DNA of 64,000 nucleotides. It comes from Nemophila menziesii (Eukaryota > Streptophyta > Magnoliopsida > Boraginales > Hydrophyllaceae). Shown piece after piece: positions 47,677 through 62,915 of this stretch. The translations under genes were made by a program, and so were the position numbers. The stretch's first letter is position 1, and each line of letters opens with the position of its first letter. The DNA is taken from the NCBI GenBank assembly GCA_029959085.1, contig JARWIR010000010.1, positions 13,723,001-13,787,000 on the forward strand, given 5' to 3'. Under the pieces are notes generated by a model. That model was not told where the DNA came from, ran no database searches, and saw only the letters and a program-made list of their open reading frames with translations.

Positions 47677-48289
47677 CAAAGAAAGTAAGGGGTGTCTTAA
47701 GTAAGAGCAGAGGGAAGGTCATCCAAAACTAGAAAATATTAGTGACATAAATTAGTATTTGTATATTTTCTAGGTCCGATTTTTCGGTTTTTAAAAAAGC
47801 TTATACCGAACCGAACGGTTTATCCGGTTTTCGGTTTTTTCGGTTTTCGAGGTCGGTTCGGTTATTTCGTTTTTTGAGGTCGGTTCGGTTTTTCGGTTTG
47901 TTTTGCTCAGCCCTAGCTGTGATTAATAAATTTTAAACTCAAATCTTATTGAAATTTAAAGAACTCTCAATCTAAGTGACTCTCAATTGAAGTTTTTTTT
48001 ATCAAAAACTTAAAGCTATATTTTAAATATATTTCACACTTCGGCCAGAAAGTAGTTTATAAAAATAGGTTATATCTTATAAAAAACTCATTTATCTAAA
48101 AGTAAGGGTGAAACGTCTTCGGTGTCCAAAAAAAAAAAAAAAGTAAGGGTGAAACTGTAAACATCGGGAATCATAATTATGGACACATGCCATTTTTTTT
48201 AAGCAATACACATGCCATTGAAGCAGTCTCGAGGGTCGTCTGGATTAAACTTTAATAATCTATCTTGAATTGGCTGAGGTCAGCACTTT

Positions 48290-48309
48290 CGTCAGCTTGA
48301 AAAATAACG
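48290..48309. promoter_or_regulatory. Broken as-1-like pair upstream of the fourth GST
   Basis: CGTCA is kept but the facing half-site is TAACG rather than the TGACG found upstream of the third GST. Confidence 0.35.
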
Positions 48310-48552
48310 AAGTAGTGAGTCTTTTTCTTCCTTGTTTGTAGTCGTCTTTCCTACTCAATGCAGTTAACTTTGCCTTCATGATCAACATAGTTCAGCTGCT
48401 GGTCAAATTAAATGGAATTTAAATAATATTAATTATGTGAGTATAGTTTCGTTATGCACAAGTAATTTTGCTACCTTTTTCCAATAAATACCCATGAAGA
48501 TGCATTAAATAAATATAACCTGTGATTTTAATCAATTTAATCTTATAGTTAA

Positions 48553-49309
<757 letters not shown>

Positions 49310-49998
49310 AGTTGCTGTGTAAGATGTTAGCTATATAAGCTTATCATAATAAACATGAGAATCTGATATGGTGTGTTGACTGTGTTCAAACTAGTTTTCA
49401 CTTTTCAGTTGTTTTTTTTTTTTTATCATAATAATAAACGTGAGAATTTGATATCATTTATCTTTCAAACAATAATTGAGTGTTTTGTAGTGACACGAAT
49501 GCATTTAGAATAAGTTGCAAGAATCTCCTTCCTCACCTTGCTTTGTCAATGGCCATTATACAGTAACTTTAATTTCCTATACCTTAATATGATCAAATTA
49601 TGACCAAATTTCATTTTCGTAATCACTTTTCTTATCCAGGACCTAAAACTAAACCCTTCCACCCCAAAATTATATCTATTTTCCAAGTTTTAACTACAAA
49701 GTTCTGTTTTAACCACATGCAACATGAAACTGGTACAGTTACTTTCTTTTCAAAAGTTATGAGCTCCTCTAAAGCTCTATTTGTTTTCTTCTGCTACGTT
49801 TTTACACATGCATCTTGAAAAATAGAACAAGAGCTTTTTTCTCTATTGTTTGCTCCTATTTGAAGGCTGGACCAGGAGACACGCTGGTATATTGATTAGT
49901 CAAGACTCAAGAGTTGTTTCTTTTCGCCGGTATCAACAAATTTGTAACAAAATCAAAAGCAATTTGTTTATTCTGCTACCAATGTGTTGGTAATATCC

Positions 49999-50282
49999 CG
50001 GGCTGGCCCTTACATTTCAGGAGCCCTAAGCAAACTCACAAAATGGGGCCCTCTACATAAATAATGATATTATTACTATTAACGTGGTTCAAACTCTAAA
50101 CCTCATAAACGAAAACATTCCACATTACCACTAAACTAACAACACAACTTTTATATAATTATTTAAATCAGGGATATATATATACACACATAATATATTT
50201 AGATGATCGGGACCTCTTAAAAACGTCAAAAACTCGGGGACCCTAAGCGGCCGCGTCTTTTGATTCACTACAAGACTGGCCC
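49999..50282. mobile_element. hAT-like MITE (GGGCCGGCCC type), second copy
   Basis: Duplicate of 38349-38632, with TAATATCC and TAATATCT flanks at 49991-49998 and 50283-50290. One C to T change makes its left end GGGCTGGCCC. Confidence 0.65.
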
Positions 50283-50429
50283 TAATATCTACAGTAGGCG
50301 TTTGGATTTCTCTTAGCTGCTGATATGGTATTTTTGAGTAAAATATTCATTCATCTTAGAGTTTCCATAACCAAGTTTAAACCATAAAACATGAAAATGA
50401 GTAGTCAAATATTTTTTTTCAAGGGACTA

Positions 50430-51816
50430 GAAATTGAATAAAACTATTTCTTCAAAGATCCACTTAGGCCATCAGAACTTATTTTCGTAAGTGTTTCAAG
50501 TTTCTTAGCATGGACATTGATGATAGCGGCATTGTTCTTAAGATTAATCTTTTTCCATCTAAGGATAGTCTTCTTATATCTCAGCAATCTCTTAAGGAAC
50601 CTAGAAGCTGGAGGCTAGTCTGAGTTCGAATTAGAAGAGGAGATTATCTCATGCTGAGATGGTTGGCTCTAGCGAAATTGATGAAAGGTTGGTTGAAGTT
50701 CCCTTATTGGAAACTTCGATGAACATTACTCCTTTGGATACTATCGCCCCTATTGATGTGGGTGGCTGCCCGGAGCAGCCCCCACAAAACCCCATGATCA
50801 GAGTTTTTTGGAGCTGTCAAGGGACGGGGTCCCCCATTGACAGTCCAAAACCTTAAAGATATCATTTCTAAGAAGAATCCCCAAGTCATTGGTCTATCTG
50901 AGACCAATTCCAAGAGAAAAAAGTTATTGGTTTTTACTGAGATGTAAGAAAACTATCTTAGATGGAAAAAGATTAATCTTAAGAACAATGCCGCTATCAT
51001 CAATATCTTGGCTAAGAAACTTGAAACACTTATGTAAATAAGTCCTGATGGCCTAAGTGGATCTTTGGAAAAACAGTTTTGTTCAATTTCTAAAGAGATT
51101 GAATATTTCTGGTCTCTTGAAGAAAAATATTGGGCTACTCGTTCTCGTGTTTTATGAATGATAGAAACTCTGAATTCTTCAACCTATCCACTCGGTTAAG
51201 GCGTGCCTCTCATAAGATGATATACTTGTTGAGAGAGGATAACTCCTGGACATCTAGCCAATTTGATATTAATAGTCATGTTCTGGATTTCTTTTTTGAT
51301 CTATATTCTGATACGGGGTCTCATGCAATTGATCCTATAATTAGTAATGTAGTCCCTCTTATTAATGAACATAATGATATGCTCTTGGACCTTATCACCT
51401 ATGAGGAACTTAAAAACGTTACCTGGATGCTAGGAGCTTCTAAAACCCCTGGCCCAGATGGTTTCCTTGGGGTTTTCTTTCATAAATTTTGGGATTTGAT
51501 CAAAGAGGACATCCTCGCTAACTGTAATGAGGTTATTACTGTTCGTGGAAGGACATGGCTATCCTCGACGATATTAAACATATGGCTAAGGACCACGTTC
51601 ATCTTCAAATTTGTGGTATTAAAAGAACGGCGAACAAGGTTGCTGATTGGCTCGCGAAAGATTTTTCCAAATCTATCTTATCCCCCTCTTGGCTTTGTAA
51701 TATTCCTGTTGAACTAAACTATTTGGTTTGTAATGACTTTATGGGTGTTGATGCGACTGGGTTGGTTAAATCATCCTTTCGCCTTTTCAATATATTAGTC
51801 CTTTTGCTTAAAAAAA
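50430..51816 (+). mobile_element. Truncated L1-type LINE, second copy
   Basis: Duplicate of 38780-40166 with the same inverted-repeat arms (50430-50585 and 50937-51090), the same out-of-frame polymerase/RNase H junction and the same A7 end. The reverse transcriptase fragment (51130-51717) differs by Leu to Ile and Pro to Leu changes. Confidence 0.8.
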
Positions 51817-51877
51817 CCCGTGAACAAATAGCATACAATATACTTAATTCTTCAACAAAAGAAAGAGGATAAATATA

Positions 51878-52168
51878 AGGATTAATGCCCAAGAAACCCC
51901 TCAAGTTAGAATTAATTTCCCATCACCATAACCATCATTATTTTGCTCATAAAAAACACCATACATTTTATTCTTTCCTTTTTTGACCATAAAAGAGCCA
52001 TTTGAGTTATGAAAAGTTTCCTAGAACTCAAATTTTGAGCTATGTAAAAATTTCTAGAACTCAGGTTTTGAGTTTTGGGAGCGAACTCAAGATATCTGAG
52101 GAGGGTGAAAAGACAGTGCCTTTTACTAGATAGTGGACAAGGTTGTAGGGGTTTATTGAGTATTAACC
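51878..52168. mobile_element. MULE-like MITE, second copy
   Basis: Duplicate of 40228-40518 with ATAAATATA at 51869-51877 and 52169-52177. Confidence 0.8.
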
Positions 52169-54479
52169 ATAAATATAATGAAAAACTCTTAAAAAAAGCA
52201 AATGCGGGTTAATTAGAAGCCTTATCAAAGAGTTTTTTTTATTTTCAAATATAACTTATTTTGATAAAAAATATTTTTTTCACAATTGAGGTCTAAACAA
52301 ACATGAAGTGAGAACTTTCTATTACTACTGACTAACTAAACACGCTCTAGGTATAGCCCACCTATACCGAGTTTCAAAAATATTTTAAAAAATAACTAGT
52401 GGCTCGCCAGGTTAGTGAGCCACTATATAAAGAACAATATTTCATTATATGATAATAAACATGTAAATATGTCTTAAAAGTATCTTCTTTAAAAATCGAT
52501 AGTTATTCTAATAGTTAAATTACTTTGCTGTGATTAGGGGTGAACACGGTATGGTCTGGCTCGGTTTTTGGCCAAAACCAAAACTGAATGGTTCGGTTTT
52601 AAGGACGTTGTTACCAAACCGAACAGTTTTGTCGGTTCGGTTTCATCGTTTTTTGGTTTGGTATATATTCGGTTCGGTTTCATCGTTTTTCAGTTTGGTA
52701 TATATTCGGTTCGGTTTAATTTTCGGTTTTTATATGTGTTTGGTTCGAAAACTGGATAACCCTCAAGTATCTACTTGAAATATTTTATTTTCTAACAAAT
52801 CAATATATGAATCTTTCAATGTTCATGTTGTTGGCCCAATGTACAAAAATTGAATTCTTAGAATTAAATATTATGCATAAAATTATGAACAACTAATTAT
52901 AGAGAAATATTTCTCTAACTTAATGTGTATGTTTTAGTTTTATGAAAATTCAGTAAACAAATGATCTCATAAGATATATCGACTAATGATTTGTGCATGC
53001 ACATTATGACCTTCTAAGGGGTGACACGTGTCATTTGTGAGTATTTTGTTTTCATAATTTACTCCATTTTCTATCACCTAATAATAACACTTTTTAAAAA
53101 TATCAAAGTGTTATGTTTTATTTGTATAAACCAGTAGAACGATATAGAAAGTAATGCATAAAAAAGGTAAATAAATAAATAACTTTACTTGTCGAGGCTC
53201 GGATTGGATCCGATGTTTTTAAGGTATTTAGGCCTTGTACAAGTGTCTTACGTTTGCTGGCTTCAACCTCCAGGATACAACGACAAAACTATTTAAAAGA
53301 AACTGAGACACGAATTCTTAAGAATTTCAACGAACTTAATAATGCTGCTCCTTTCTATCAATCTTTTATAATTTTAATGCTTTGAAAAATGAATTAAGAA
53401 AATGGTTTAGTTGACCAACAATTTATAAAAGATGAAGAAAAGGATTTGGCAAAGAGTTGTGACGTTTCATTTGAAGATACGTTATATTAAAAGACACAAC
53501 GTTTACTGATGAAGACCAAATCATAGGCTGGTCCAGATATGAAACTTTGGCCCAAAAGCCCACCACCCTGGAGGCCCAGGTTTGAACCCCAGCCCAGCAG
53601 TCCTATTTTTTATTTTTCTGCTTGCTTTCCTTTGCTTCATAACCAAAGGAAACATAAAATAAATAAAATAAATAACATTTATTTTTATTTTTTTTCCTTT
53701 TAATTTCTTTAAATTCTATGACTCAATTTCTCATTCAATTTCAAATAATTTTAACCAGATGAATATATTACGTTAATCTTTACAAATAGAATAAACGTAT
53801 TAATATTCGAATCATTTCTTTAAACCGAGTCACCCACTGTCATGGTCATCACTTGGGTAAAATATCATTTGACCAACAATTCCCACATGAATGGAAATTG
53901 ACTAACCACCTTAAAAATATGTGCAACAGAATGCTAAATACGAGAGAGAGCGAGAGAGAAGCGTAGAAGAATACTACATCGAGAAAGTAGCTTTTGGCCT
54001 TGAACCTTCTCTAGTAAGAGCTATCAGATTTACTTGCTAACTAGTGAACATGATGTCTTGAACTATTCAGATTTTGTGTAAACCAAGAAAATAGAACTTA
54101 CATAGTATAATTCCTAACATTATTTGGTTCTCACGATTGTGTCCATTTACGGCCCTGGACAACTCCTGGTATTTCATGAATAACCGTCAGAGAACTTCGC
54201 CTTTAAAAATTCTCGTAGGGAGGCCCTACATGTGTTATTCATATAGGTGGTCTCTTGTCAACAGTATTCTGCATTACACTATCTTATGTTATCGAAATAC
54301 AAGAACCATTAAAAGTTTAACTTATCCTTCACTTTTACAAGTAGCACTGTATAATTTTGTCATAGGAATGGTTTAAGGAGGTCTCCCCACAGTGCGTCGC
54401 ACCAAGTTGCAGTTTCATGATTCAGTTTTCCCTTTGAACCTAGATTGTGGGATCTCCACTCTGCTAGGTAGGGTTCCCG

Positions 54480-57400
54480 TCAAGGAAACTCAACTTTCGT
54501 AGGCTTAAGACCCATTCCCCTTGACAAAACTAGCACTTGTTCTCTTTGTAGACCTTTGGTCAGTGGATCCGCTATATTATATTTTGATCGAATATAATCA
54601 ATTGTGATAACTTCGTTTGAGAGCAGTTGTCTAAAGGTATTGTGTCTATGACGTATGTGTCTAGACTTATTATACATTTCATTTAGTGCCCTACCAATGG
54701 CACTTTGACTATCGCAATGTATGCAGATAGCTGACACAGGCTTTGGTCAATTAGGAATGTCCTTTAAGAAATTTCGAAGCCACTCGTCTTCCTCGGTATC
54801 ACTGTATCCTTCTAGTACAGCTAGATATCATGTGTACAACCACCCTTCATTCATAGTGTATCTAAGATACCTTAGAACTCTTACAATAGCAATCGAGTGG
54901 TTCTTCCTGGATTATGTGTAAACCTACTTAGCTTGTTTACTGCATGTGCTATATTTGTCCTAGTTCAGTTTGTTAGGTACATGAGACTCCCAATAATCCA
55001 AGAGTACTCCAACGGGTTGATCGTTTCACAAGTGTTCTTAGCAAGATGTAAATTTACATCAACAAGTGTCTTGGCAATATTTGTGTCGCCATTACTAAAT
55101 TTGTTTAATATTTTCTCAATATAGTGTGACTGAGATACTATAATACCTTTAGATGTTTGGAGAATCATGATACCCAAAATAACATTTGCAAGGCTTAGAT
55201 ATTTCATGTTAAACTTAATTGAAAGCATCCTCTTGGTGAATGTAATCACATCATTGTTACTTCCAACATATCATCCACATATAAACAGACAATTACCTAT
55301 CATGTCTTATTTCAAATTCATTGATCTTGAAATCATTCGAGATCATGAATCTATCAAATTTGTCATGACATTTCTTCGGTGCCTGTTTTAAACCATATAA
55401 AGATTTAACAAGCTTACATAATTGGTTCTTCTTACCTGGAACTACGTAACCCTCAAGTTGTTCCATATATATCTCTTCATTTAAATCTCTATTTAGGAAA
55501 GCTGTATTTACATCCATTTGATAAATTTCGGGCTCGTATATTGAAGCTATAACGATTAGCATTCGAATGGATGATATTCTCGTGACTGGAGAATAAGTAT
55601 CAAACTAGTCAAGTCCTTCTCTTTGACTATAACCTTTTCCAACAAGGCGGGTCTTGTATTTCTTAATAGACCCATCGGTCTTTAGTTTCTTCTTGAATAT
55701 CCATTTGTATCCAAGTGGTTTATTCCCAGGAGGGAGATACACTAGTTCCCATGTATGTTTTTGCATAATGGATTCTATCTCGCTATTTACCGCTTCTTAT
55801 AGTAAGAGGCATCAAGGTTTGACATAGCATCTTTGAATGTTCGTGGTTCGTCATCTAGCATGTAAGATAGAAAGTCAAGACCAAAAGACGTAGAGGTTCT
55901 CATCCACTTACTTCTTCTAGGTTTTCCTTCAATTGGAAATTATTCTTGATCTTGCTTTTCGGTTGGCAATGATTCTTGATCTTGCTCTTCTTGAACTATA
56001 TCACATGTTCTTTTCAAGGAACCAGATTCTGGTGTGGTCTTGTACGGAAAGTAGGGCTGTAAACGAACCGAGTCGAGCCGAATACTAGATGTGCAAGCTT
56101 GTTTGATAAGATTTACGATTCGAGCCGAGTCGAGCTCAAATTTTAACGAGTCGAGCCGAACTCAAATTTTAAGGCTTGATAACATATCGAACGAGCTTTT
56201 TTCGAGCCGATCTCGAGTTATTAACGAATAATTTATTTTTTTATAGTTTTAACAATATATTTATTAATAAATAAACCATTAATTTACAGATTATAAATTT
56301 TTAACGAGTTAACGAACGATCTCGAACGAACGCGTTTTTTAACGAACGAGTTCGAACGAACTTTTTTTCCCCGTTTATACAAACGAACGAGTTCGAACGA
56401 GCTTTTTACCGAGCCGAGCTCGAGCGACTCGCGAGCGGCTTGGTTCGTTTACAGCCCTAACGGAAAGGTTGTTTCAATGAAATGTGCATTTTTTGATTCA
56501 ATCACCGTATTGACGTGAATGTCAACATGACAAGATTTGAGTACCAGGAATCTATATGCAGAACTGTTGTGAGCATATCCAATAAAGACGCAATCAGTGG
56601 TCTTTGATCCTATTTTGACCATTTTATGAGCAGTAATTGATACCTTTTCCAAGCATCCCCACACTTTTGAAGTATTTGAAGGAAGGTGGTAATCCTTTCC
56701 ATAACTCGTAAGGAGTTTTATCTACCTTCTTGTGTGCTACCTTGTTGAGGATGTGATTTGCGGTGAGCAAAGCCTCTCCCCACAAGTTTTGTGGTAACCT
56801 TAAGTTAATCAGCAAGGTATTCATCATTTCCTTCAACGTACGGTTCTTGCGTTCAGCAATCCCATCTTGTTGAGACGAGTAGGGGTCGTGGTTTGATGGA
56901 TGATTCCATGTTTAGCGCAAAACTCCTCAAAAGGAGACACATATTCTCCTCCCCTATCTGTTCTAAGATTCTTAATCTTTTTATTTAGTTGATTCTCAAA
57001 TTCAGTTTTGTATTGCATAAATGCTTCCAAGGCCTCATCCTTACTTCGAAGCAAGTATATTTGACAGTACCTTGTGCAATCGTCAATAAAAGTTATGAAA
57101 TACTTTTTCCCAATTCTAGTTTGCACAAATTTCAAGTCACAGATGTCACTGTGTATTAACTCTAAAGGTACCAAACTCCTTTCTATAGATTTTTGTTAAT
57201 TTTGACTCAACGCATACTTCACATTCCTTTTGAGAATAAAAGTTCACATTAGATAGTAACCCTACATTTACTAACTTATTTAATGAACCAAAATTAACAT
57301 CTTTTAATCTATCGTGCCATAAATTAGGTGAGTCAAGGATATATTACTTTCTCGGTTACATTTTGGTAGGTACTATGGTCATTACATTCATCTTAGATAA

Positions 57401-57952
57401 ACCATCACATAGGTACCCTTTGCCCACAAATATCCCACCTTTAGTGAGAATAAATTTATCAGACTTGAATACTAGTTTGAAGTCATTCTTACTAAATAAC
57501 GAACCTGAAACTAGATTCCTTCTAATGTCAGGCACATGGAGAACGTTATACAGACTTAACTCTTTTTTCATAAGTCATTACTAGAATAACGATTCCAAAT
57601 CCAACTACTTTTGATGTAGAGAAATTTCCCATACATAAAGTCTCTTCCGTAGTTGCAACTTTGTATGTCTTGAACATACATGTCGGGTGGCCCCAATATC
57701 CATCCACAAGTTTTTGGTATTGCCAACCAAATTTACTTCGGAAACTATTGCAGTATAATCAATCTTATTAAGAACGTTGATCTTAGTCATGGTTGAGTGG
57801 CCTTGTTTTCCTTTCATGGAATTGCTTTTACTACTTTCTATGTGATTTCGGCCATCAATTCCTTTACACCGATAGTCATTTCCATTTAACCTCTTAGACT
57901 CCTCAGCGAGTCTAAAGGACTCGGGATTATGTCCCACAAATGCATTTTTCAT
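54480..57952 (-). pseudogene. Copia polyprotein remnants, second copy
   Basis: Same fragments as at 42827-46300 in the first copy. Small differences include an Asp to Asn change in the reverse transcriptase (SLANVILG), Gly to Asp in KNDFKLVF, and a one-base change in a T run near 56490 that extends one integrase fragment to 71 codons. Inactive, by the same frame breaks and the DIG protease site. Confidence 0.88.
56052..56459. mobile_element. hAT MITE inside the Copia element, second copy
   Basis: Duplicate of 44399-44806, with ACGGAAAG at 56044-56051 and 56460-56467. Confidence 0.95.
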
Positions 57953-60135
57953 AAGTGAAATTGGCGATGGTATGTTGTTACCGATTCAATCATTTCTACA
58001 CATATTGTTTATCTTGGTAGACATAATTTCAATCACCAAGGAATACACAATATTATAAATAATTCAAACAAATGAATTATTCAACCTTTCTCACTAAGAG
58101 ATAACACAAAAGTTATTTTTTTCTTACGACAAAATGATTAAATTAATTTTAATTTCTCAAGTTTTTATATTCTTGTTAGTCCCCCAAGTTTTTATATTCT
58201 TGTTTTAGAGGATCGAAGAAATTAAAGAGATAATAAATTCACGTAAAAGAGAATCTCAATCAATTAAGAATTTTTGAATCAAATTTTTTTCAAACCACAA
58301 GGTTTGACAAGTATGCAGATACTAGCAAGATTGATATTAGTTGTTAAAAACACATTAATATTACAACGTAATATGACGTTAGTAAGCGGGTATTTTTATA
58401 GTATGTATACACAAGCCTAGAAATCAGAATAAGAGAAAAGGAATTTAATGTAATATTCATGTTCTGTATACACAGACCCAAAATTTTTTGCAAAAGTAAA
58501 GTTTATAAAAACATAAAAAGAAAATGTTTTTGGTTTATACCACGTGAATCATAAATACCTTAAATTGTTGTGTTTTATTTGTATAAACCAGTAAAACGAT
58601 ATAGAAAGTAATGCATAAAAAAAGGTAAATAAATAAATAACTTTACTTGTCGAGACTCGGATTGGATCTGATGTCTTTAAGGTATTTAGGCCATGTACAT
58701 GTTTCTTACGTTTGCTGGCTTCAACCTCCAGGATACAACGACAAAACTATTCAAAAGAAACTGAGACACGGATTCTTAAGAATTTCAACGAACTTAATAA
58801 TGCTGCTTCTTTCTATCTCTCTCTTATAATTTTAATGCTTTGAAAAATGAATTAAGAAAATGGTTTAGTTGACCAACTATTTATAGAAGATGAAAAGGTG
58901 GATTTGGCAAAGAGTTGTGACGTTTCATTTGAAGATACGTTATATTAAAAGACACAACGTTTACTGATGAAGACCATATCATAGGCTGGTCCATATATGA
59001 AACTCTGGCCCAAAAGCCCACCAGCCTGGAGGCGCAAGTTTGAACCCTAGCCCAGCAGTCCTATTTTTTATTTTTCAGCTTGTTTTGCTTTGCTTCATAA
59101 CCAAAGGAAACATAAAATAAATAACATTTATTTTTTTATTTTTTTTCTTTTAATTTCTTCAAATTCTATGACTCAATTTATCATTCAATTTCAAATGATT
59201 TTAACCAGATGAATATATTACGTTAATCTTTACAAATAGAATAAACGTATTAATATTCGAATTATTTCTTTAAATTGAGTCACCCACTGTCATGGTCATC
59301 ACTTGGGTAAAATCTCATTTGACCAACACAAAGAAAGTAAGGGGTGTCTTAAGTAAGAGCAGAGGGAAGGTCATCCAAAACTAGAAAATATTAGTGACAT
59401 AAATTAGTATTTGTATATTTTCTAGGTCCGATTTTTCGGTTTTTAAAAAAGCTTATACCGAACCGAACGGTTTATCCGGTTTTCGGTTTTTTCGGTTTTC
59501 GAGGTCGGTTCGGTTATTTCGTTTTTTGAGGTCGGTTCGGTTTTTCGGTTTGTTTTGCTCAGCCCTAGCTGTGATTAATAAATTTTAAACTCAAATCTTA
59601 TTGAAATTTAAAGAACTCTCAATCTAAGTGACTCTCAATTGAAGTTTTTTTTATCAAAAACTTAAAGGTATATTTTAAATATATTTCACACTTCGGCCAG
59701 AAAGTAGTTTATAAAAATAGGTTATATCTTATAAAAAACTCATTTATCTAAAAGTAAGGGTGAAACGTCTTCGGTGAACAAAAAAAAAAAAAAAAGTAAG
59801 GGTGAAACTGTAAACATCGGGAATCATAATTATGGACACATGCCATTTTTTTTAAGCAATACACATGCCATTGAAGCAGTCTCGAGGGTCGTCTGGATTA
59901 AACTTTAATAATCTATCTTGAATTGGCTGAGGTCAGCACTTTCGTCAGCTTGAAAAATAACGAAGTAGTGAGTCTTTTTCTTCCTTGTTTGTAGTCGTCT
60001 TTCCTACTCAATGCAGTTAACTTTGCCTTCATGATCAACATAGTTCAGCTGCTGGTCAAATTAAATGGAATTTAAATAATATTAATTATGTGAGTATAGT
60101 TTCGTTATGCACAAGTAATTTTGCTATCTTTTTCC

Positions 60136-60143
60136 AATAAATA
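60136..60143 (+). promoter_or_regulatory. Altered TATA box of the fifth GST
   Basis: AATAAATA in the TATA position, 100 bp before the ATG. Confidence 0.5.
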
Positions 60144-60205
60144 CCCATGAAGATGCATTAAATAAATATAACCTGTGATTTTAATCAATTTAATCTTATA
60201 GTTAA

Positions 60206-60963
<758 letters not shown>

Positions 60964-62915
60964 AGTTGCTGTGTGAGATGAAAGTGTGTTTTGTATTACA
61001 GGTCTATTACCAAGGTTTCTTTCTTCCCTTTCGTTGTATTTTTCATCATGTACTCCTCCTTTTAATAATCTTACAGTTAGCTATATAAGCTTATCATAAT
61101 AAACATGAGAATTTTATATGGTGTGTTCAAACTAGTTTTTCGTTGTTTGTTTTTATTTATTGTAATAATAAACGTGAGAATTTGATATGATTTATCATTC
61201 AAAGATGTAGTGACACAAATCTCACATAATTCTCCCCATTGTTTTGGCGACGAATGCTTTTAGAAAAAGTTGCAAGGATGCCTAAGTAGACTCTTATTTT
61301 CTCTATTAATAAGTGAATGCCACAGACCATTCATCACCATTATGTTGGCCCTAATTAATACCAAACCATTTTTTAAGCAAAAGTTTTGCTCCACAAGCAA
61401 TCTCACATGCACATTTCATCTTTTCCTTTAATGTAAAAGAAAATTAAATAAAGGAGAGTCGTTATCATGGGCAGATCCAGGATTTTTCGTTAGAGGATCA
61501 AAGTACACAAAATATGTTTTTTGACTTATTAGCAATATGAGTTCATATGTTATGTAAAAATTGCAAATAAATTTTTATACCTGCAAAATTACAAAATAAG
61601 TTCTTATGTAAAAATTGGAGTATAAGTTTTATTATTATTTTAAAAAAAATAATTATTTTAAAAATTTTTTATACCTGCGTATCTCGCGTTAACACAGGGC
61701 CGTACTTGACACCCCTTATGAATATTCAGTAACGCATTATACGTCGTCTAAGAGACTCAAATCTCTCCAAAGTGAAAGGTTATAATCTAGCACCATTAAA
61801 TATTAAAAGATATATAAACTTCAATTAAAATATCAAACTCTAAATGTTCATCATATTTAAAAATCAGACTTTAAATCCAAAATAATATAAATAGTCAATA
61901 AAAAATTTCAAGAAAAATAATACGTATCTCTAGAGGTACATGAAATAAGCTAAATAATTCTTAGTTTTACTATCATAATCACTACAAAAGATATCGACCA
62001 ACTCCCCCAATAACTCCCCGGTCATATTTTGTGACTAAAATTTGAGACATATAAAAATGGTGAGTGATGAAAGCTCAGTAAACGGTATTTTTTGAATGAA
62101 ACAATAATAGTAATATAGAAAGACATGAATCTTGAACATCACAAATGATAAATCCACCAGGATAATATTTTTTGGTATTGACTACTTATATTGGTAATGA
62201 TAAGAAAATAAAACTTGAGTGATGGTTGCATAGGTGACTAGTAAGACTTTAATGCTTCAACGCGTAGATTCCTTTTGAATGCACTTTGAATGTTTATACT
62301 TTTAACGGATTGAATCATATTTCGCTTCGCTTTTTGGCGTTAAAACGTCTAACACTACATTTCACCTTAGGCGAAAAATCACCCGACACAATTAATTTAT
62401 CATAGATTTTTGTTTCAATGTTAAGGTGAATATAATAACATGTGTCGACTATTTTGACATTGCAAGAATATAGAATTTTCAGAAGTGGGTGACAAACTAA
62501 TGACGGGGAATGATTATTACATTATCAAACATTTGTGCCTACATAGGAATAAAAAGTAAGGGACTATTATCTAAAGGTCTCACCCTTTCCTTACACTAAA
62601 CTAAAAGTCTCTCCTTCAAAATAATCATCCTAAGGGTCCTAGTTAAGTTGTTTGTCTCACGACTACCTTATTCCCTAGTTACAAAAATACCCTAAAATAT
62701 TTTAGAGCTTCACACACACATATATATATATATAGTGTGGTAAAGGGCACCCACCTTATACTTTTACCTAGCCACGTGCTTTTCAAATTTGAAAGCTTCC
62801 ACCATATGATTCTTCAAGGTAGCTTACAAGGTATGATTCAACTGTACTATATTGTTTGTTTGGTTTAGTTGGTTGTAAAGATATAATTCCTTACACAAAG
62901 TAACCACATCCAAAC
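60964..62915. other. Intergenic DNA right of the GST cluster
   Basis: The first 150 bp are the GST 3' UTR with AATAAA in CATAATAAACATGAG near 61098. After about 61250 no gene or clear repeat was found. GGGCAGATCCAGGATTTTT at 61471 resembles the end of a plant MITE, without a matching partner. A short (AT) run lies near 62722. Confidence 0.4.

Larger units (their letters stand above)
40885..47915. mobile_element. hAT-like MITE split by a Copia element, first copy
   Basis: Ends TAGGGGTGAACAC and, reversed, TAGGGCTGAGCAA. They are flanked by GCTGTGAT at 40877-40884 and 47916-47923. Both subterminal regions are packed with CGGTTCGGTTT. Without the Copia insertion it is about 0.8 kb. The homologous position upstream of the third GST (near 36356) is unoccupied, which confirms it as an insertion. 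Confidence 0.85.
53109..59328 (-). mobile_element. Copia LTR retrotransposon, degenerate, second copy
   Basis: LTRs 53109-53878 and 58566-59328, CAAAG flanks at 53104-53108 and 59329-59333. Coding remnants are in the same order and with the same breaks as the first copy: RNase H 54480-54737, reverse transcriptase 54965-55562, integrase 56449-57174, protease 57356-57952. Each LTR matches its counterpart 11.65 kb away far better than it matches its partner within the element. Confidence 0.93.
52535..59567. mobile_element. hAT-like MITE split by a Copia element, second copy
   Basis: Duplicate of 40885-47915 with GCTGTGAT at 52527-52534 and 59568-59575. Confidence 0.85.

Noticed and set aside
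61471..61710. MITE beginning GGGCAGATCCAGG
   Set aside because: No matching inverted end or target duplication could be found.
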